From Carallia brachiata (lineage: Eukaryota; Streptophyta; Magnoliopsida; Malpighiales; Rhizophoraceae), in NCBI GenBank assembly GCA_021464245.1, contig JADCRB010000012.1, positions 1,717,999 through 1,781,998 on the forward strand: 64,000 nucleotides of DNA. Reading direction: 5' to 3'. Positions 23,061-35,128 of this stretch are shown in pieces. Position numbers and translations under genes: made by a program. Position 1 is the first letter of the stretch; every line of letters begins with the position of its first letter. Under the pieces are notes generated by a model that was given only the letters and a program-made list of their open reading frames with translations, made no database searches and was not told where the DNA came from.

Positions 23061-24983
23061 ATCAAGGTAAATAATGTGATTGACTAGCTGTGCAACTGTT
23101 GCGTCGAACGTATTTTTAGGATTGTAAAGTTGCAGCAGGGAAAAATTTATAGAAATTTTTTGCAGGTTAAGTTTGGATCAACTCTTCTACGGACATGCTC
23201 TGTCCTTGTTCGTATGTATTTTTGGAAGACTCTGGTTTGACCTCATATTTTATTAGCTGCTTTTAATGAAATATGCTCATTTGAACCTTCTCTCCTTATT
23301 TACCACAGATGAGGGAGGCCAACAAGGAAAAGGATGACGACCCTTTAGACGCTGCAGGAGGTGATAAAGTCTTGTGAGTTGTGACAGAGGAGTTAATGCC
23401 TTCATAGATGCTAATGAGGATCAACAGGAAAAGGCTGACAGCTCTTTAGTTATGGGAGTAAGTGAAAATCTTTTGTTCTAGGTGTAGAGCCTGTTTTTTA
23501 TGCATGTGGCCAATGACCTGTAATCTGGTCTCATTGTTTGCACCTTGCCAGATTTTTTCCTTTTGATTTTATATTTTTGTTTCTGACACGAGACATCTAA
23601 GTCTTGTTTGACAAAAGAGAACTAATTCTAGGATCCAGGCCTACCATTCATGAAGTTCACAATGTTGCGTGAAGGGTCTTTAATTATTTAAGTTAATCCT
23701 GTTACTAAAGCCTCTTTTGAACCCTGTCACTCAATCATGCCGAGCAGCTTTGAACCTGTAATGCATATCACCAACAATTTTGCTTTGGATCAAAATGTGT
23801 GGCTTTGCTGCTGGTATTCTCCTTTGCCAGATTTAATGACATCCCATTTAAGTTCATAGCAATCTAGGAAACATTTTTAAATTAAACATGTACTGGACAC
23901 CTGTACAGAACTTCTTGGTGGCAGGTTGGAGGAGATATGATGGTTGTCTACTGTTAGATTTGAGTTATTTTCTTTGGATCGTAATGGACAGTGTTCCTTT
24001 AGTTTTGGAGATTTTGAAGTTTCAACTTACTTTTCTAGTTTAGGATTGTGGCGGCTGGTTCTTGTTTCAACAGAAAGATGTGCACTTTGTCAAGCTGATT
24101 TTAGTTCCCATGCATGTTTCAACTGGATAGTGAGGTCGGATAGTTGTTTTTTTTTTTTTTTTTTGTGTCTCTTATTTAGTAGTGTAAAATTATAAATATG
24201 AAACTAAGTTCTTGTCCATAGACCTTTTCTAATGAAGTTAGAGCTTCCAACCAGAGATAAGTTTTGGCTTCAATTCTTCTTCTTTTTTTTTTTCTCTGAA
24301 ATATTCTGCAATAATATTTAATATGTTGTTTAGATCCTCCTGGAGGTCTCTGGTTGATCTCACAGATTCACATTATTCCATTACTTTAATTGAAATTTGC
24401 TCATTTGAATCTCTCTTATTGACTGCAGATAGAGGAGGGTATACGATCTAGTTTGGCTTCTCTGTCAAACCAATTCCATAAAGCAGAGAAATCTGTAACA
24501 TGGGGCTTTAATTAGCCGGGTCAGTTTCCACTCATTTGTTTGTTAAGCGTGAATGAATTGTTTGTTAAGCGTGGATGATATGCTTATCCATCTTGCATTC
24601 TCTAGCGTCTGCCATTGGGTTATCGATCTTCACCACGCCTAATTACAACTCGTTCATTGCTCATCACATCACCCTGCTGGTGTGGTAAGTTTCATTCTAC
24701 AGGCGTGTTCATGTGATTTTGCCTCATATAACAGATAGTGGGTCAATGCAGAATAGAACATGTCCTTGACAAGTAGCTACTTGCTGGAGACACAAACGGA
24801 GGGAATCCATGAATAAAAATCCACTTTGAGTCCGAGTTTATTTCACATCTAGATCAATGGTGTTGGAGGCATTTATCCAAAAAAAGAAAGGAAATCTATA
24901 GCAGAAATTAGAACCCTTGTTCAAGTTCTAAGACTAAAGTCCAAAGACGTTCCAAAACCAGCTATTAGCTAATTTAAAATTGT
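23061..24983. other. 3' edge of the array and spacer
   Basis: No gene is recognised. An exon-like stretch at 23311–23370 begins after CCACAG and reads MREANKEKDDDPLDAAGGDK before a stop. A second at 24430–24515 reads IEEGIRSSLASLSNQFHKA. A short direct repeat TTGTTTGTTAAGCGTG lies near 24537–24575. No MCM4 block was seen past 23060. Confidence 0.4.
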
Positions 24984-26533
24984 TCATTTCTTGTCGTTGG
25001 CGTTCTTATTCTGCAGGTTGAGTCTTGCAGCAGCAGCCACAGAAGCTGCCACACCTGCCGGATGTGTAGTCAAGAACGGATCATTCCTCATTTCTGCACC
25101 TGTCACTCCTTCAGCATCTTTGCGTGTAGCTGGTTTATCAGCAGGTAACTTAGAAGTTGCATCCTGCAAGAATTTAAAGGTTATATTTTGGCAACTTTCT
25201 TTATTGGTCTTGGTTTACAATGTATAATGTCAAAGCTAGAACAAAGCATCATTGTCAATTACTGTGAGAATATCAGCCAACTTTGTCTTCTCCTCCTCAT
25301 TTGTCAGCCTAGCATTAAGGGTTGCTGCTGATTGTGCTGAGGCCGCAACACCACCTGGGCTAATGGTGGTGCGACCGGTGGCTCTTACTTCAGCCGCCTG
25401 AATTGCCGCCGCATCGCTCCATTCAACAGGCTTCTGACCAGCTGTTAAGGCAGTGGCTTCTAGTGCCTCACCAATGGTGATCCCACTGTAGTCACAGCCA
25501 CTCTGTTCAAATGTGCCTGGTGGAGTCATGGACTGCAATGGAGCTCTTTGGTTATGTCGCCCAACCACCTAATGACCAAAACAAAGGTCAGTAATTAATA
25601 TCAACAAAATTCATTCTTTTTATTTCTTTTCATGCAATATTTCTGTAAATCAACTTTAAGGCATATACTGCAAATTGCAAATTGCTATATTAGACTATGT
25701 TGTCCCTGAAAACCATCAATGTTGTTATTGTTGACATGAAACCGAATCACAACAATTTCAAAAAGTTTTCAGCTTCTTCTCATCCAGGATTTTAACATGT
25801 GGATTCGGGATTAGGATATGATAAACTCAAATTGGTTAAGAATTGAGAGATTATCTATCTAAATTAAGTGAAGAGAACACATTGTGTGTACCCCAAGGCC
25901 AAATAAGAAACTCAAACATCAGCAGTTCCGAATGCATCGAATCACAACAAAATTATTTATGCATGTCTAGCTCATTAAAATTGTTGATATTGATAATAAT
26001 TTCATACAAATAGTTAGATATGAATATGAGTGGTGAAAGAGGCTAGAGTCGAACCTCAATCCCTTTTCTCATCATCGGCCCCTCTTTAACGATGAACTAC
26101 AGACCAAAAACAAAAAAAAAAGATATGAATTTTTTACACACACATATGAAAAACAATCAACTAGAGATTGGGTGTTTCCCTAAGATGGTTGGGGCCCGAA
26201 CCAACCATTAGGTGGGGTTCGAACTTCACCTGAGTTCACTTCCAAATGCCAATAAGATCCCTCAAGCTCCTAGGCTAGACTGACAAAAAAAAAAAAAAAT
26301 AGTAATCAAATAACCTGTCCACCACTGGCGGCGTCACTCGCATCACTGTGACCCACATGCCCAGCTTTCTCATCTCCGGTAGCAGCGGCACCACCCTTTG
26401 TGGTCTGTCCAATCATTGCATTCTGCGCTGCACCTCTGGGAGCCTCCGCCTCCCCGGCAAGGTCTACGTGAACGACGAACAAGTCCCCGCAGTTGATGGG
26501 ATCTTGGTGTCTTTGAGGTTGTTCTTGGCTCAT
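24984..26533 (-). CDS. Seed LEA protein, SMP / D-34 class
   Basis: Encodes a 234-residue late embryogenesis abundant protein with seed maturation protein repeats, a hydrophilic class that builds up in drying seeds. Exons (minus strand): 26533–26315, 25568–25263, 25163–24984; both introns are GT–AG and phase 0, and the joined frame is open. It starts MSQEQPQRHQDPINCGD, the usual opening of D-34 proteins, and the first junction restores GGQVVGR. The middle exon has the Ala-rich repeat with ITIGEALEATAL and GGVAASAQSAATLN; the last has DATSKLPADKPATRKDAEGV and GGVAASVAAAARLN. There is no signal peptide or membrane segment. Length is a little under that of Arabidopsis members. Nothing is broken. 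Family assignment is firm; the exact orthologue is not known. Confidence 0.93.
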
Positions 26534-26674
26534 TTTTTTTAATATATATATATTTTTTGTTTACTTTGTTGTTATTTTGATTGTGTACTGTATCGAGGAT
26601 TATTGGATTTCAATTTCTTCCCCTCATGGTGTTCTTTATTGAGATTGGTCAGATGGTGATGCCAAGCGAAGCGG

Positions 26675-26770
26675 CACTTATATGCGTGCATGGGGCATGC
26701 ATGGATTGGACACGTTTGCTTGAGGCAAGAAACGTGGATGGAAATAGGAAGGACAAGTTCTACGTGCAAA
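26675..26770 (-). promoter_or_regulatory. Likely seed promoter of the LEA gene (TATA, RY, ABRE-like)
   Basis: On the minus strand GCATATAAGTGC (26675–26686) is a good TATA box about 145 bp before the start codon. Just upstream of it is CATGCATG (26696–26703), the RY motif bound by ABI3/FUS3-type factors. Further up is GCACGTAG (reverse of 26761–26768), with an ACGT core like an ABA-response element. This combination fits seed-specific, ABA-linked expression. Confidence 0.65.
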
Positions 26771-26976
26771 CACTTGGCAAAATTTGTATGGCATTGCTAT
26801 TTCCGACGTGCTTATTGATCAAATTTCATGGTGGTAAGAAGAGGCAAGTGGCTTTTAAACAGACAAACGGAGACTTGGTCTGCTCATATCTGAATCGTTC
26901 AACGCATTCTCCACTCATTTACAATTACTAACTTCCTGAACACCTTTTTTTTTGGTTCTCAAGGATATTTTAGGAT

Positions 26977-27172
26977 AGGGTTCGTGTTTGTGGCCAAACG
27001 ATTGGTTTATATTTTAACAAGATTTTAATTTTAAATAACAGTATCTATATTTTTATAATTAAAAAAAAAAATAATTTTTTATTATAAAAAATATAAATAT
27101 CGTCATTTAAAATTAAAAATTTATCGTCATATAGATCAATCGTTTGGCTACTTTTGTAAAACCACGAACTTT
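26977..27172. mobile_element. MITE-like inverted repeat, about 195 bp
   Basis: Left end GTTCGTGTTTGTGGCC and right end GGCTAC..ACCACGAAC are inverted. Inside, CCAAACGATTG (26995) pairs with CAATCGTTTGG near 27138, and the AT-rich arms pair almost to the centre. Size, AT content and near-full self-complementarity fit a MITE. No clear target-site duplication was found. Confidence 0.65.
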
Positions 27173-27368
27173 TTTCCTTCAGAGGTTAAGGATAAAGTCC
27201 AGTAAATTTGGCAGTCAACAAAGAAAGTAAACTAACTATCGTGTCTGAATGACTGAGTGCATTACAATCTATTTACGTACACCAACTGTAGTCCACATGC
27301 CCTTCTGTCCCGATTTCCCTAGGGAAAGAATACATACGCACGTAGAAATTGGACGGAGGAGTTTAAAG
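27173..27368. other. Spacer
   Basis: Non-coding spacer upstream of the LEA gene. Nothing recognised. Confidence 0.6.
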
Positions 27369-28376
27369 AGGTGTTTGTTTAGAAAAAAAAAAAAATGTGG
27401 GAATGAGAATTAATTACTAAATTTTTATTTTTATTATTTATTTTATATAAAATGTATTCTCATTCTTTTAAAAAATGGTATAGATTTCTTATTTTAAGGG
27501 AATCATGATTCCTATATTTACTCTATTAATCATTTTCATTCTCTTGCTAACTATTTCTAACTCCTCAATTTTCTCCACTACCCTATATTTTTATTTTTAT
27601 ATCGTTATTATATTATTTTTTTGAATTTATTCATAAAATAATAATAATAATAATAACATGTTTTTATATTATAATAAAAATTAAATATTTCAAACCTCAA
27701 GATAATAATAAAATTATAAATAATAATAATATTTTATAGTTAAAATAATCGTTGATTTATTATTAATAAATTATTTTATAATATCTACAATATTATAATA
27801 ATAATAATAATAATAAAAATATTATTCTTATTCTTATTGTTATTATTGTTATTACCATTACTACTTATTAATGATCATATGTCATAGTATTATAATGATA
27901 AAAATTTAAATTTCAAAAATATTTAAATTATCAATTAACAAATAATTATTATTATAATTATAATAAAATTTTATTTTAAGATTTTATTTTTAGATTTTAT
28001 ATTTATGGTTATCATTGTGAAGTATATTATTGTTATTATTATTATTATTACTTTTTATTATAATTTTTAATTTATTTTTATGGTAATTTAATATTTTTAA
28101 TTTGACATTATATTATAATATTTTTTTAAATATCATATTTTTTAATTTGATATTAATAATTTTTTAAATTTTAATTACATTTATCTTATATTTATCATGA
28201 CATAAATATTATCATATATTTAATGTTTCCGATTCTGAAATGAACAAACATCTATGAAAGATTTTGATCCTGATTCTGAAGTAAACCAAATATATTATAA
28301 AACAAGTGATTCCATTTCAAATTCCACTTGATTCCGATTCTAATTATAATTCCAAACTATAAAACAAACGGCCCTA
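27369..28376. mobile_element. Possible non-autonomous DNA element, very AT-rich
   Basis: Starts AGGTGTTTGTTTAG and ends CTATAAAACAAACGGCCCT; the ends are imperfect inverted repeats of the kind common in plant hAT-type MITEs. The interior is almost pure A/T with TAA and ATT runs (for example 27640–27655, 27797–27813, 28030–28050). No coding frame and no clear target-site duplication. Confidence 0.4.
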
Positions 28377-29620
28377 ACAATTTTTTTTTTTATACTAAAA
28401 TGCTTAATTTTTATAATAAAAAATAAAAATATTTTTATTTATTTATTTATTACAAAAATTTAAATATCTTGTTGAAAAAGAAAATTATTAGTTATAATAC
28501 GTTTAATTCATGTCTACGTATAAGACTTTTTGTCTTAACCACTTAACTATCCCGAATAAGTGAATTATCATGGGATTCGGAGAGATCAAATGATCAAATC
28601 CCCTACTTTCTAAAACTCATTTTAATAAAACTCCACAAATTAAAGCGAGATTTAAATAGGATAAAATGTATCACTTCTTTGATTTCGCCAAATCTGTACA
28701 TCTCCTCTATTACGTACATACTAACTAGTAACAACTACCTGCTAATTATTTTATGGTTTAAAAAAGAGAAAATTAGTTAAACCTATTAATTATTTGTGAT
28801 TTGGTTCAATCAATAAATTGTATATTTTGTCATTTATTATCAATTTAAAATTAAATTTTTTTAACCACAAAAAAAGATTAATTGTAAATATATCTTTTAA
28901 CAAATATGAATCGAAATTAGAGTAAATCTTGTTTGACTATTCTATTAGACCCAATTCATAAGAATTGACTCTCCACCTGAGTAATACTCAACCCCTCACA
29001 GTAATAATAAGTCTTAAACTGCGCCACGACTTTTAATCCCAATCGATGGAATCAGGTGTTAGCACATAAACTCAAATTCGAGTAAATATGGGAAACTAAA
29101 TTATCATTTTAAGTGGTAAATTAAAATTTTGTATGTTCTTAATTTTTTTTGAACAAAAAAAAATCGTTTTACGGGCATGACGATCAGGATCCCTAGGTCT
29201 GAGGCCGACTTTTGCCGTTTACACTTTCATTTTAACCTCCTCTAAAGGAGGATCCACACTGAAGTACTATTAATTTTGAAATAAATAACTCTCAAACTTA
29301 ACAACGATATTAATAAATTTGAAACTCATATGTGGTGCTACAATCTTTTATTATATAAGCAGTCACTTAACATTTTATCAAGAAAGAGTATAAGCAAAAA
29401 AAATTAAATTTAAATTAATATTAAAGAGACACGTTAAAATACTACTAAATTTTTACTTCTGTTAGTTTGTATGTTTTTTAATTTTATCACGTATTAATTG
29501 ATTATTACATGATGGTATTATTCGAGGGATAGTAAAACTAGTAATTTTTCTGGTGGGGCGGTGAATTGAGACTCAACTAATAAAAGACGTCGTCAAAATG
29601 ACACCACAAGAAGTCGGGTA
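28377..29620. other. AT-rich intergenic spacer
   Basis: About 1.2 kb between the LEA gene and TSR2. No gene, RNA or clear repeat is seen. Confidence 0.6.
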
Positions 29621-29635
29621 ACGACACGTCGGCGC

Positions 29636-29642
29636 TATATAT
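29636..29642 (+). promoter_or_regulatory. TATA box of TSR2
   Basis: TATATAT within CGCTATATATGTC, 71 bp before the TSR2 start codon. ACGT words (GACACGTCGG) lie just upstream. Confidence 0.55.
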
Positions 29643-29712
29643 GTCTTCTCCTGTAAAGAGCTAAAAAATAAGAAGGGTTTTAGAGAGAGAGAGAAAGAAA
29701 AACTTACTGTCG

Positions 29713-31991
29713 ATGGAGGACGGCGGTGTGAACGGTGGTGGCGGGGGATTAAGCGGGCACCCTAAGCAGCTGCCAGCGGAGTCGCAGACTTTATTCAAAG
29801 AAGGCATATATCTGATCCTCTCCAGATGGTCGGCTCTGCAGCTCGCCGTCGAGAACGAGTGGGGCGGCCGCGGCTCCAGCCACTTAGCCGACCAGCTCGC
29901 TTCCGATATCTTTTCCTGGTTCACTCAGCCCCGAGGTAATTCTCCTTCTCCCCTTGCTTCTCCACATTCTGCTCTCTAAACCAACATTTTTTTTTAATTT
30001 ATTTTCAATTTTTGTTCATATATTTGGTTCTCCTTAATCTTGTTTGTTTTAATTCTTGATGCTAGTAAAATTTGATTTAGGGCTAAAAATTGAGTTATTG
30101 GAAGATTTGGCTAAGAGCTTGATTAGATAGACTTGTTTCTAGACTCGCGTGTATGGAAAGATTAAAATTGTGCAACTAATGCTTATGATAGTGTAATGTA
30201 TGAGTCCGCATCCGAGACGTGGAGAATTCGTTGGGTCTATAGTTTGCTGTGAATTATGTTTTCATTTTCAGTTTTAATTGCTCAAATGAAGCGATTGGAG
30301 CTATAAAAAAGAAGTTTTTTGACTTGGGCTTCTTTCTCAGTAGAAGAAAACATTGTAAATATGGTGTTTTTTTAATTGAATTTTTAAAGTCTAAATTCTT
30401 GAATCTTTTGTGTGTGTCTACCGGAGCGGAGCCGCTTTATATTGATGATTTAGAGGATATTTTGGAAGAAGGTATGTTTTCTCTTATACCATGATTGAGG
30501 ATGGCAGCATTGAAGAGGTATGCCTCTTTTTTCTCTCTCACAGCTATCTTCTACTTTATGTCAGCTTGTTTTGGTTAAGGGTGGCTAGTATATGATTATG
30601 TGTTTCGAATGATGTTCAGGTTGCAGAAAAACTGATGATTATGCATGAAGAGTGCTTGGAGGGCAATCATAGTTCAATTGAGAAGTTGAGACAAGCAGGT
30701 CCTTCTACAGGAATTCACCAACACATTAGACAGGTAATTATGGTTTAGTTGTTTGTTACATCAGATCTTTGCTCCCCTTCCCTGTTCTCTATTCCTAGAA
30801 TTTGACCCCTTGGAAATTTGGAAAATTTATTTCCAGTGAATTAATTTTTTAACTTTTTTGAGAAGTCTATCTCGTCCACTCGTCCTCGCATTTGCTTGAC
30901 TCGCCACTGGAGTCAAAAGCATTTTGTTCAAGATTACTACTTGGAATGAAGTTCAGAACTTGAGATAGGGAAGGCTCCATGAGACGAGCATCTATTGAAG
31001 TATCGAATAGACATAGGATGTTCTATATAAATCTCACCAGTATTAACTGAGAATAGGAAGAAGGTTCTCAGTTTTAATTGGTAATAGGGAGTAACTGATC
31101 TAATAAACTTAGTATGGTCTATATGAACATCATCAGGGACTACATGGTATATCTCGTGAGATCAAATAGGTGTCCTTGTATGAAGTTTATTAGTGATTGA
31201 TCCATTCTTCTTAGCACTTGTGGAGTACTCCTAACCGTTCATCACGAACTGAACTGGATCCCAACAAGAGAAACAAAGAGGAAGGCACCGTAAAAGAGTT
31301 GAACTACCCAGGGAAGGGGGGAATTTTTGGCGCATCTGATCTTACGTTCATTTATTTTGATGGGGAAATAAGATGGGGTTCAATATTTCCAGAAGGGAAA
31401 AGTACTTGTGTCCTTGCATTGCATGACAAATGTACAGTACTTGTTAGAAAACTACTACTTTTTTCCTGCAAACTCTTGAACAAAGTCACTTCATGTCTAC
31501 TGGCAAGCACTATTCCATTGCGGACCATTTTGGGTCAATCTTTGGTCTGTGAGTGGGATTTAAATGTTAAGCCAAAGGGGAAATAACAAAATTAAACTGT
31601 TTGGCACAATAAATATCTGGAAAGTCTTCTAAGAGAAAATTTTTGTGACTTTACAAGAGTAGCTTCAAAGGAATATAAGTGATATGAGTTGTTAGATGGT
31701 GGAGGTTATGATGCTGTATACAATAATTTAGAAGTTAAATATGACTTATATGATATTCTTTCTATTGTGTGCTAGGCTACGGAAGAAGATGTTGATGATG
31801 ATGACGATGACGATGATGACAATGATAGCATGGGGAATGGTCCTTCCAGCATGAAGGTGGATGCACCGGAATTACCGTCAAGAACAACTCTAGTAAATAA
31901 CGCAATTGATAGACCAAGTGCAAAGGAGACTCAATCAGAGGACGGATGGATGGTTGTTTCATCAAAGCGAAGTCGGGGCAGAAGGAATTAG
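29713..31991 (+). CDS. TSR2: Pre-rRNA-processing protein TSR2 (one frameshift)
   Basis: TSR2 is a ribosome-biogenesis factor, known in yeast as the escort of the small-subunit protein eS26 and needed for 20S pre-rRNA processing. Exons: 29713–29935, 30427–30517, 30620–30733, 31776–31991. Exon 1 carries the family signature ENEWGGRGSS; exon 2 EPLYIDDLEDILEE and MIEDGSIEE; exon 3 VAEKLMIMHEECLEG; exon 4 an Asp run from about 31796 and a C-terminus DGWMVVSSKRSRGRRN. Exons 1 plus 2 total 314 nt where 315 is needed: one base is missing near 30485, where CTTATACC would read CTTAATACC in a typical SLNTMIEDGS. As given, the frame stops at 30494. With the base restored the protein would be 214 residues, normal for plants. 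Confidence 0.9.
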
Positions 31992-33070
31992 CTCCAGCTT
32001 CTTGACGAGTATTATTTAATTTACGTTCACATCTTCAGTTTTGGGATTTCTTGTCCTCCTGTTTGAGTACCTCTATCATGGTATTTGTTTCCATCCCAGT
32101 TTTGATGCCTTGTGTAATATTTATGTTGAAGTCGTGTTTGTCTCATTTGAGCAAAGCTTTTATCCATTGAAGCATGATGTATTGCTAGATGAAACTTTGT
32201 AGTGATCGTGTACTCTGCAATCCTGTATATTGTTGCAAGAATGCAGGAGCTCAGTATTTTTGTCGACAATATACAGTCATAATGCAGTTGTATCTGGTGA
32301 TGGTATCGTGCTATGGGACCACGATGCTACTAAGGAATTCGAGCTGCCGTGGTGGCTGTTTGCCTCTAGCAAGATTGAGATTTTCTTTTTGGTACCTGGC
32401 ATTTTTTCGGGTGGGAGTTGCCTACATACCGTTCACTATGAATCACTTAATTATATATTTTGTGCAATATATACATACGTTTTTTTTAAGCATTAAGCAA
32501 ATTTTTGGGCTGTATGGTTCCAATTTTTTTTTTCATCTATCTTATTGCTCTAACTGGGTTACTGACATGCATGTTAGCTGCTGTTGGCATTACGACAAAG
32601 ACAGCATAGATAGTACGTATCTTCTCCTATGTTTGTTTTGTGTTTGTTGTACGATTTGTATGTGCAAAGTACATTTTGCCTTGAGCACCGGTGACCAGCA
32701 TTGTATGACATAGTTGTTAACTTATTGTCACGGGATCACATGTATAGAATATTTATGTTTACTTTATTTGGCATTTCAATCAATCAAGAATTTTTTTTTT
32801 TTTGTGTGGTCAAAATGGGTGCTAAACGCCTTAATTACATCAAACTAAAGAGAAGCCATTTGGGGCCACTGCATCCCCAACTTGTTATGGGTGTAAAAGC
32901 GGAAGGATTCTATTGACCTATGGTTAGAGATGTGGCAGAAGTTTGATCCTAGCCACCCGGACTTCTTCCCTTCTTTTTGTGTGGGTATTGGCTCTCTCTC
33001 AAGATGTCCGAACGATTGGAGCTTCAACCGACCAGGTAGGAATTGGAACTCTCGCATGGCAGCTCATTTA
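31992..33070. other. TSR2 3' flank and spacer
   Basis: 3'-UTR-like sequence of TSR2, then spacer. No further gene is supported; the open frames here are short and of low complexity. Confidence 0.5.
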
Positions 33071-33553
33071 TACTGTGTTTGGGAGGGGGAAAAGTGGGGG
33101 GAGGGAGAAGAAAGTGAGAAAATTAAGGTAAATTGTTGTGTTTGGAAAATATTTGAAAAGTGGAGGAGAGGAAAGTTTTTAATTCCTTTAATCCTTCCTA
33201 CCTCACCAAAACCAATCCTCCCAAAAATGGGAGGAAAGTTGTTAGTTCTTATACTAAATTTATTAAATGACTCAATTACTCTTACATAATTTAAAAATTA
33301 CAATTTTAACTAAATAAAATATCTTAATAAAATTTATTATGAAGGATAAAATTGTTATTTTAACATATTTTATATTCTTCTCCCCCACTTTCCACCATTT
33401 CCCAAACAAAAGGATTTATAATTTTTCTCCCTCCCATCACCTCTTTCCAAACACAAGAGATGATAGAAAATATTCTCTTCCTCTAATGATCCTCTCCTCC
33501 ACTTTCCTCTCCCTCATTTTCCTCTCCCTCATGAATTTTATCCAAACACAGTA
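33071..33553. mobile_element. MITE-like element with TACTGTGTTTGG ends
   Basis: Left end TACTGTGTTTGGG and right end TCCAAACACAGTA are inverted repeats 483 bp apart. The left part is G/A-rich (GGGAGGGGGAAAAG) and the right part C/T-rich (CTCTCCCTCATTTTCC), so the two halves pair. Inner copies of TGTTTGG also face CCAAACA. A similar design is at 58190. Confidence 0.65.
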
Positions 33554-34772
33554 TTAAGGAACTTCCCTAGCCATTAAGCTAGTTTGAAAAAAAAGAGGGT
33601 GGGCGGGCGGGCGGGAGGGGAGGAGAGGGGCATGAGAAGAGGGAAGGGAATAAATATATATGTATACAGTGTTGATGACTGACGAAGACCCTAACTAATG
33701 GGCGTTAAAACCGATATTACCCTCCGTTGGCAAGCCCAAGGGACCAAGCTTGCGCTACTATAGCAACATCCGTTGGATGGGCTGGCCTCGTTACCATCAG
33801 CAAACGTCCAATAGACGGCAACTCATTCGTATCTCTGTGTAATGTATTTTTCTCATTTTTTCTTTCGTTATTTACTCCGCTAGGAAATCTTTAACTTAAG
33901 CATCGAAGCGAAGCATTAACGTATATCATGTTTTGACCAACATTAACGTATATCATAGTCTCGAAGACCTCGAACTTTCTATTTTTTAAGTACACAATCA
34001 GTAACATCACTCGTACATGTCGCTCAAAAAAAAAAAAAAGAGCAAATCACTCGTACATATTTTGAATCAAGAAACCCATTAATCAATCCATCTACTTAGT
34101 TATGTACACAATCTAGGATATCAACCTTGTAATGTCTAATTTCAAGATATTTGTAACAACTGCACTAAATTTATGGATTGATTACGTAGCAATACAATAA
34201 AGGCAAATGAGAGGTGTACAATCTATTCGATAATTTATATGTTATTCTTTCCTTTTTAAGTACGCAGAAGGCATGTAATGTAATTCATCTACCAACTCAT
34301 ATATCATTATTATCCTTTGAACTTAATAAACTTTTTATCATATCACTGTGTTGGCAATAAATTTTTTCTCCAATTTATATGTCATCTGAAGAACTCACGA
34401 CGCAGTGGGTTGGCTTTAATTTGGTTGGGATACAAAAAATAGTATGAGATAATATGAATATGATTACATTATCCGATTGCATAACAAACAACATATATGT
34501 TTTTTGGCCATAAAAAACCTATTTTTTACGACCCAAAAAAACAGGTTTTTTGGTTCGTGGGCCAAGGACTTTTGTAAATCTAGCTCAAAAACTTTGTTCT
34601 TTTTTGACTAATGAAGTTTGGTTTTACTAGACTTCTTAAGAAATTAGAACTCTAAGAAATGTTGCACTCTCGTTCGCCGGCCGGCGCCCCCCCCCCCCCC
34701 CCCCCAAAAAAGAATTATTAACTCGTCCAAAAGCGTTTCATTCTTTGATTGCCTCATGGAATCTGTGCAGCT
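33554..34772. other. Spacer with GC-skewed low-complexity tracts
   Basis: Contains a G-run cluster (GGGCGGGCGGGCGGGAGGGG, 33601–33620) that could form a G-quadruplex, and a run of 19 C at 34687–34705. No gene is seen. Confidence 0.7.
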
Positions 34773-35128
34773 AATCGTTTGTTTGAATTATTAAAAAGTT
34801 ATGAGAAAGAAAATTTTATAAAAATAAAATTATTTAGATTTATAAGAAAGTTGTGAAAAAAGAAAATAATTGAAAAGAAACAAAAATAGTGATTTATAAA
34901 ATAAAAAGTTGTAAAAAAATTGTATTATTTGAATTAATATGAAAGTTGTGAGAAATAAAATAATTAAAAAAAATAAATAATAATTTATAACAGAAAAAAT
35001 TATAAAAAAAGTGATATTGCTTAAATTAATAAAAAATTATGAATAAAAAAATAATAAGATAACAATAATATCTTTTAACTAAAAACTTTTAATCTTTTTC
35101 GTTTCTCACAAAAAAAACAAACCATAAA
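34773..35128. mobile_element. Possible MITE with CGTTTGTTTGAATT end
   Basis: Left end TCGTTTGTTTGAATTA and right end AAAACAAACCATAAAT are imperfect inverted repeats. The interior is A-rich with internal AAAGTTGTGA-like repeats (34795, 34849, 34944). No target-site duplication was established. Confidence 0.4.

Noticed and set aside
26541..26556. TATATATA run just upstream of the LEA start codon as its TATA box
   Set aside because: Only about 10–20 bp from the start codon, leaving no room for a leader; GCATATAAGTGC at 26675 is better placed.
31218..31586. 122-residue open frame in TSR2 intron 3
   Set aside because: No recognised domain, and it lies wholly inside an intron that the neighbouring exons define well. 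Could be a fragment of an old repeat, but coding is not supported.
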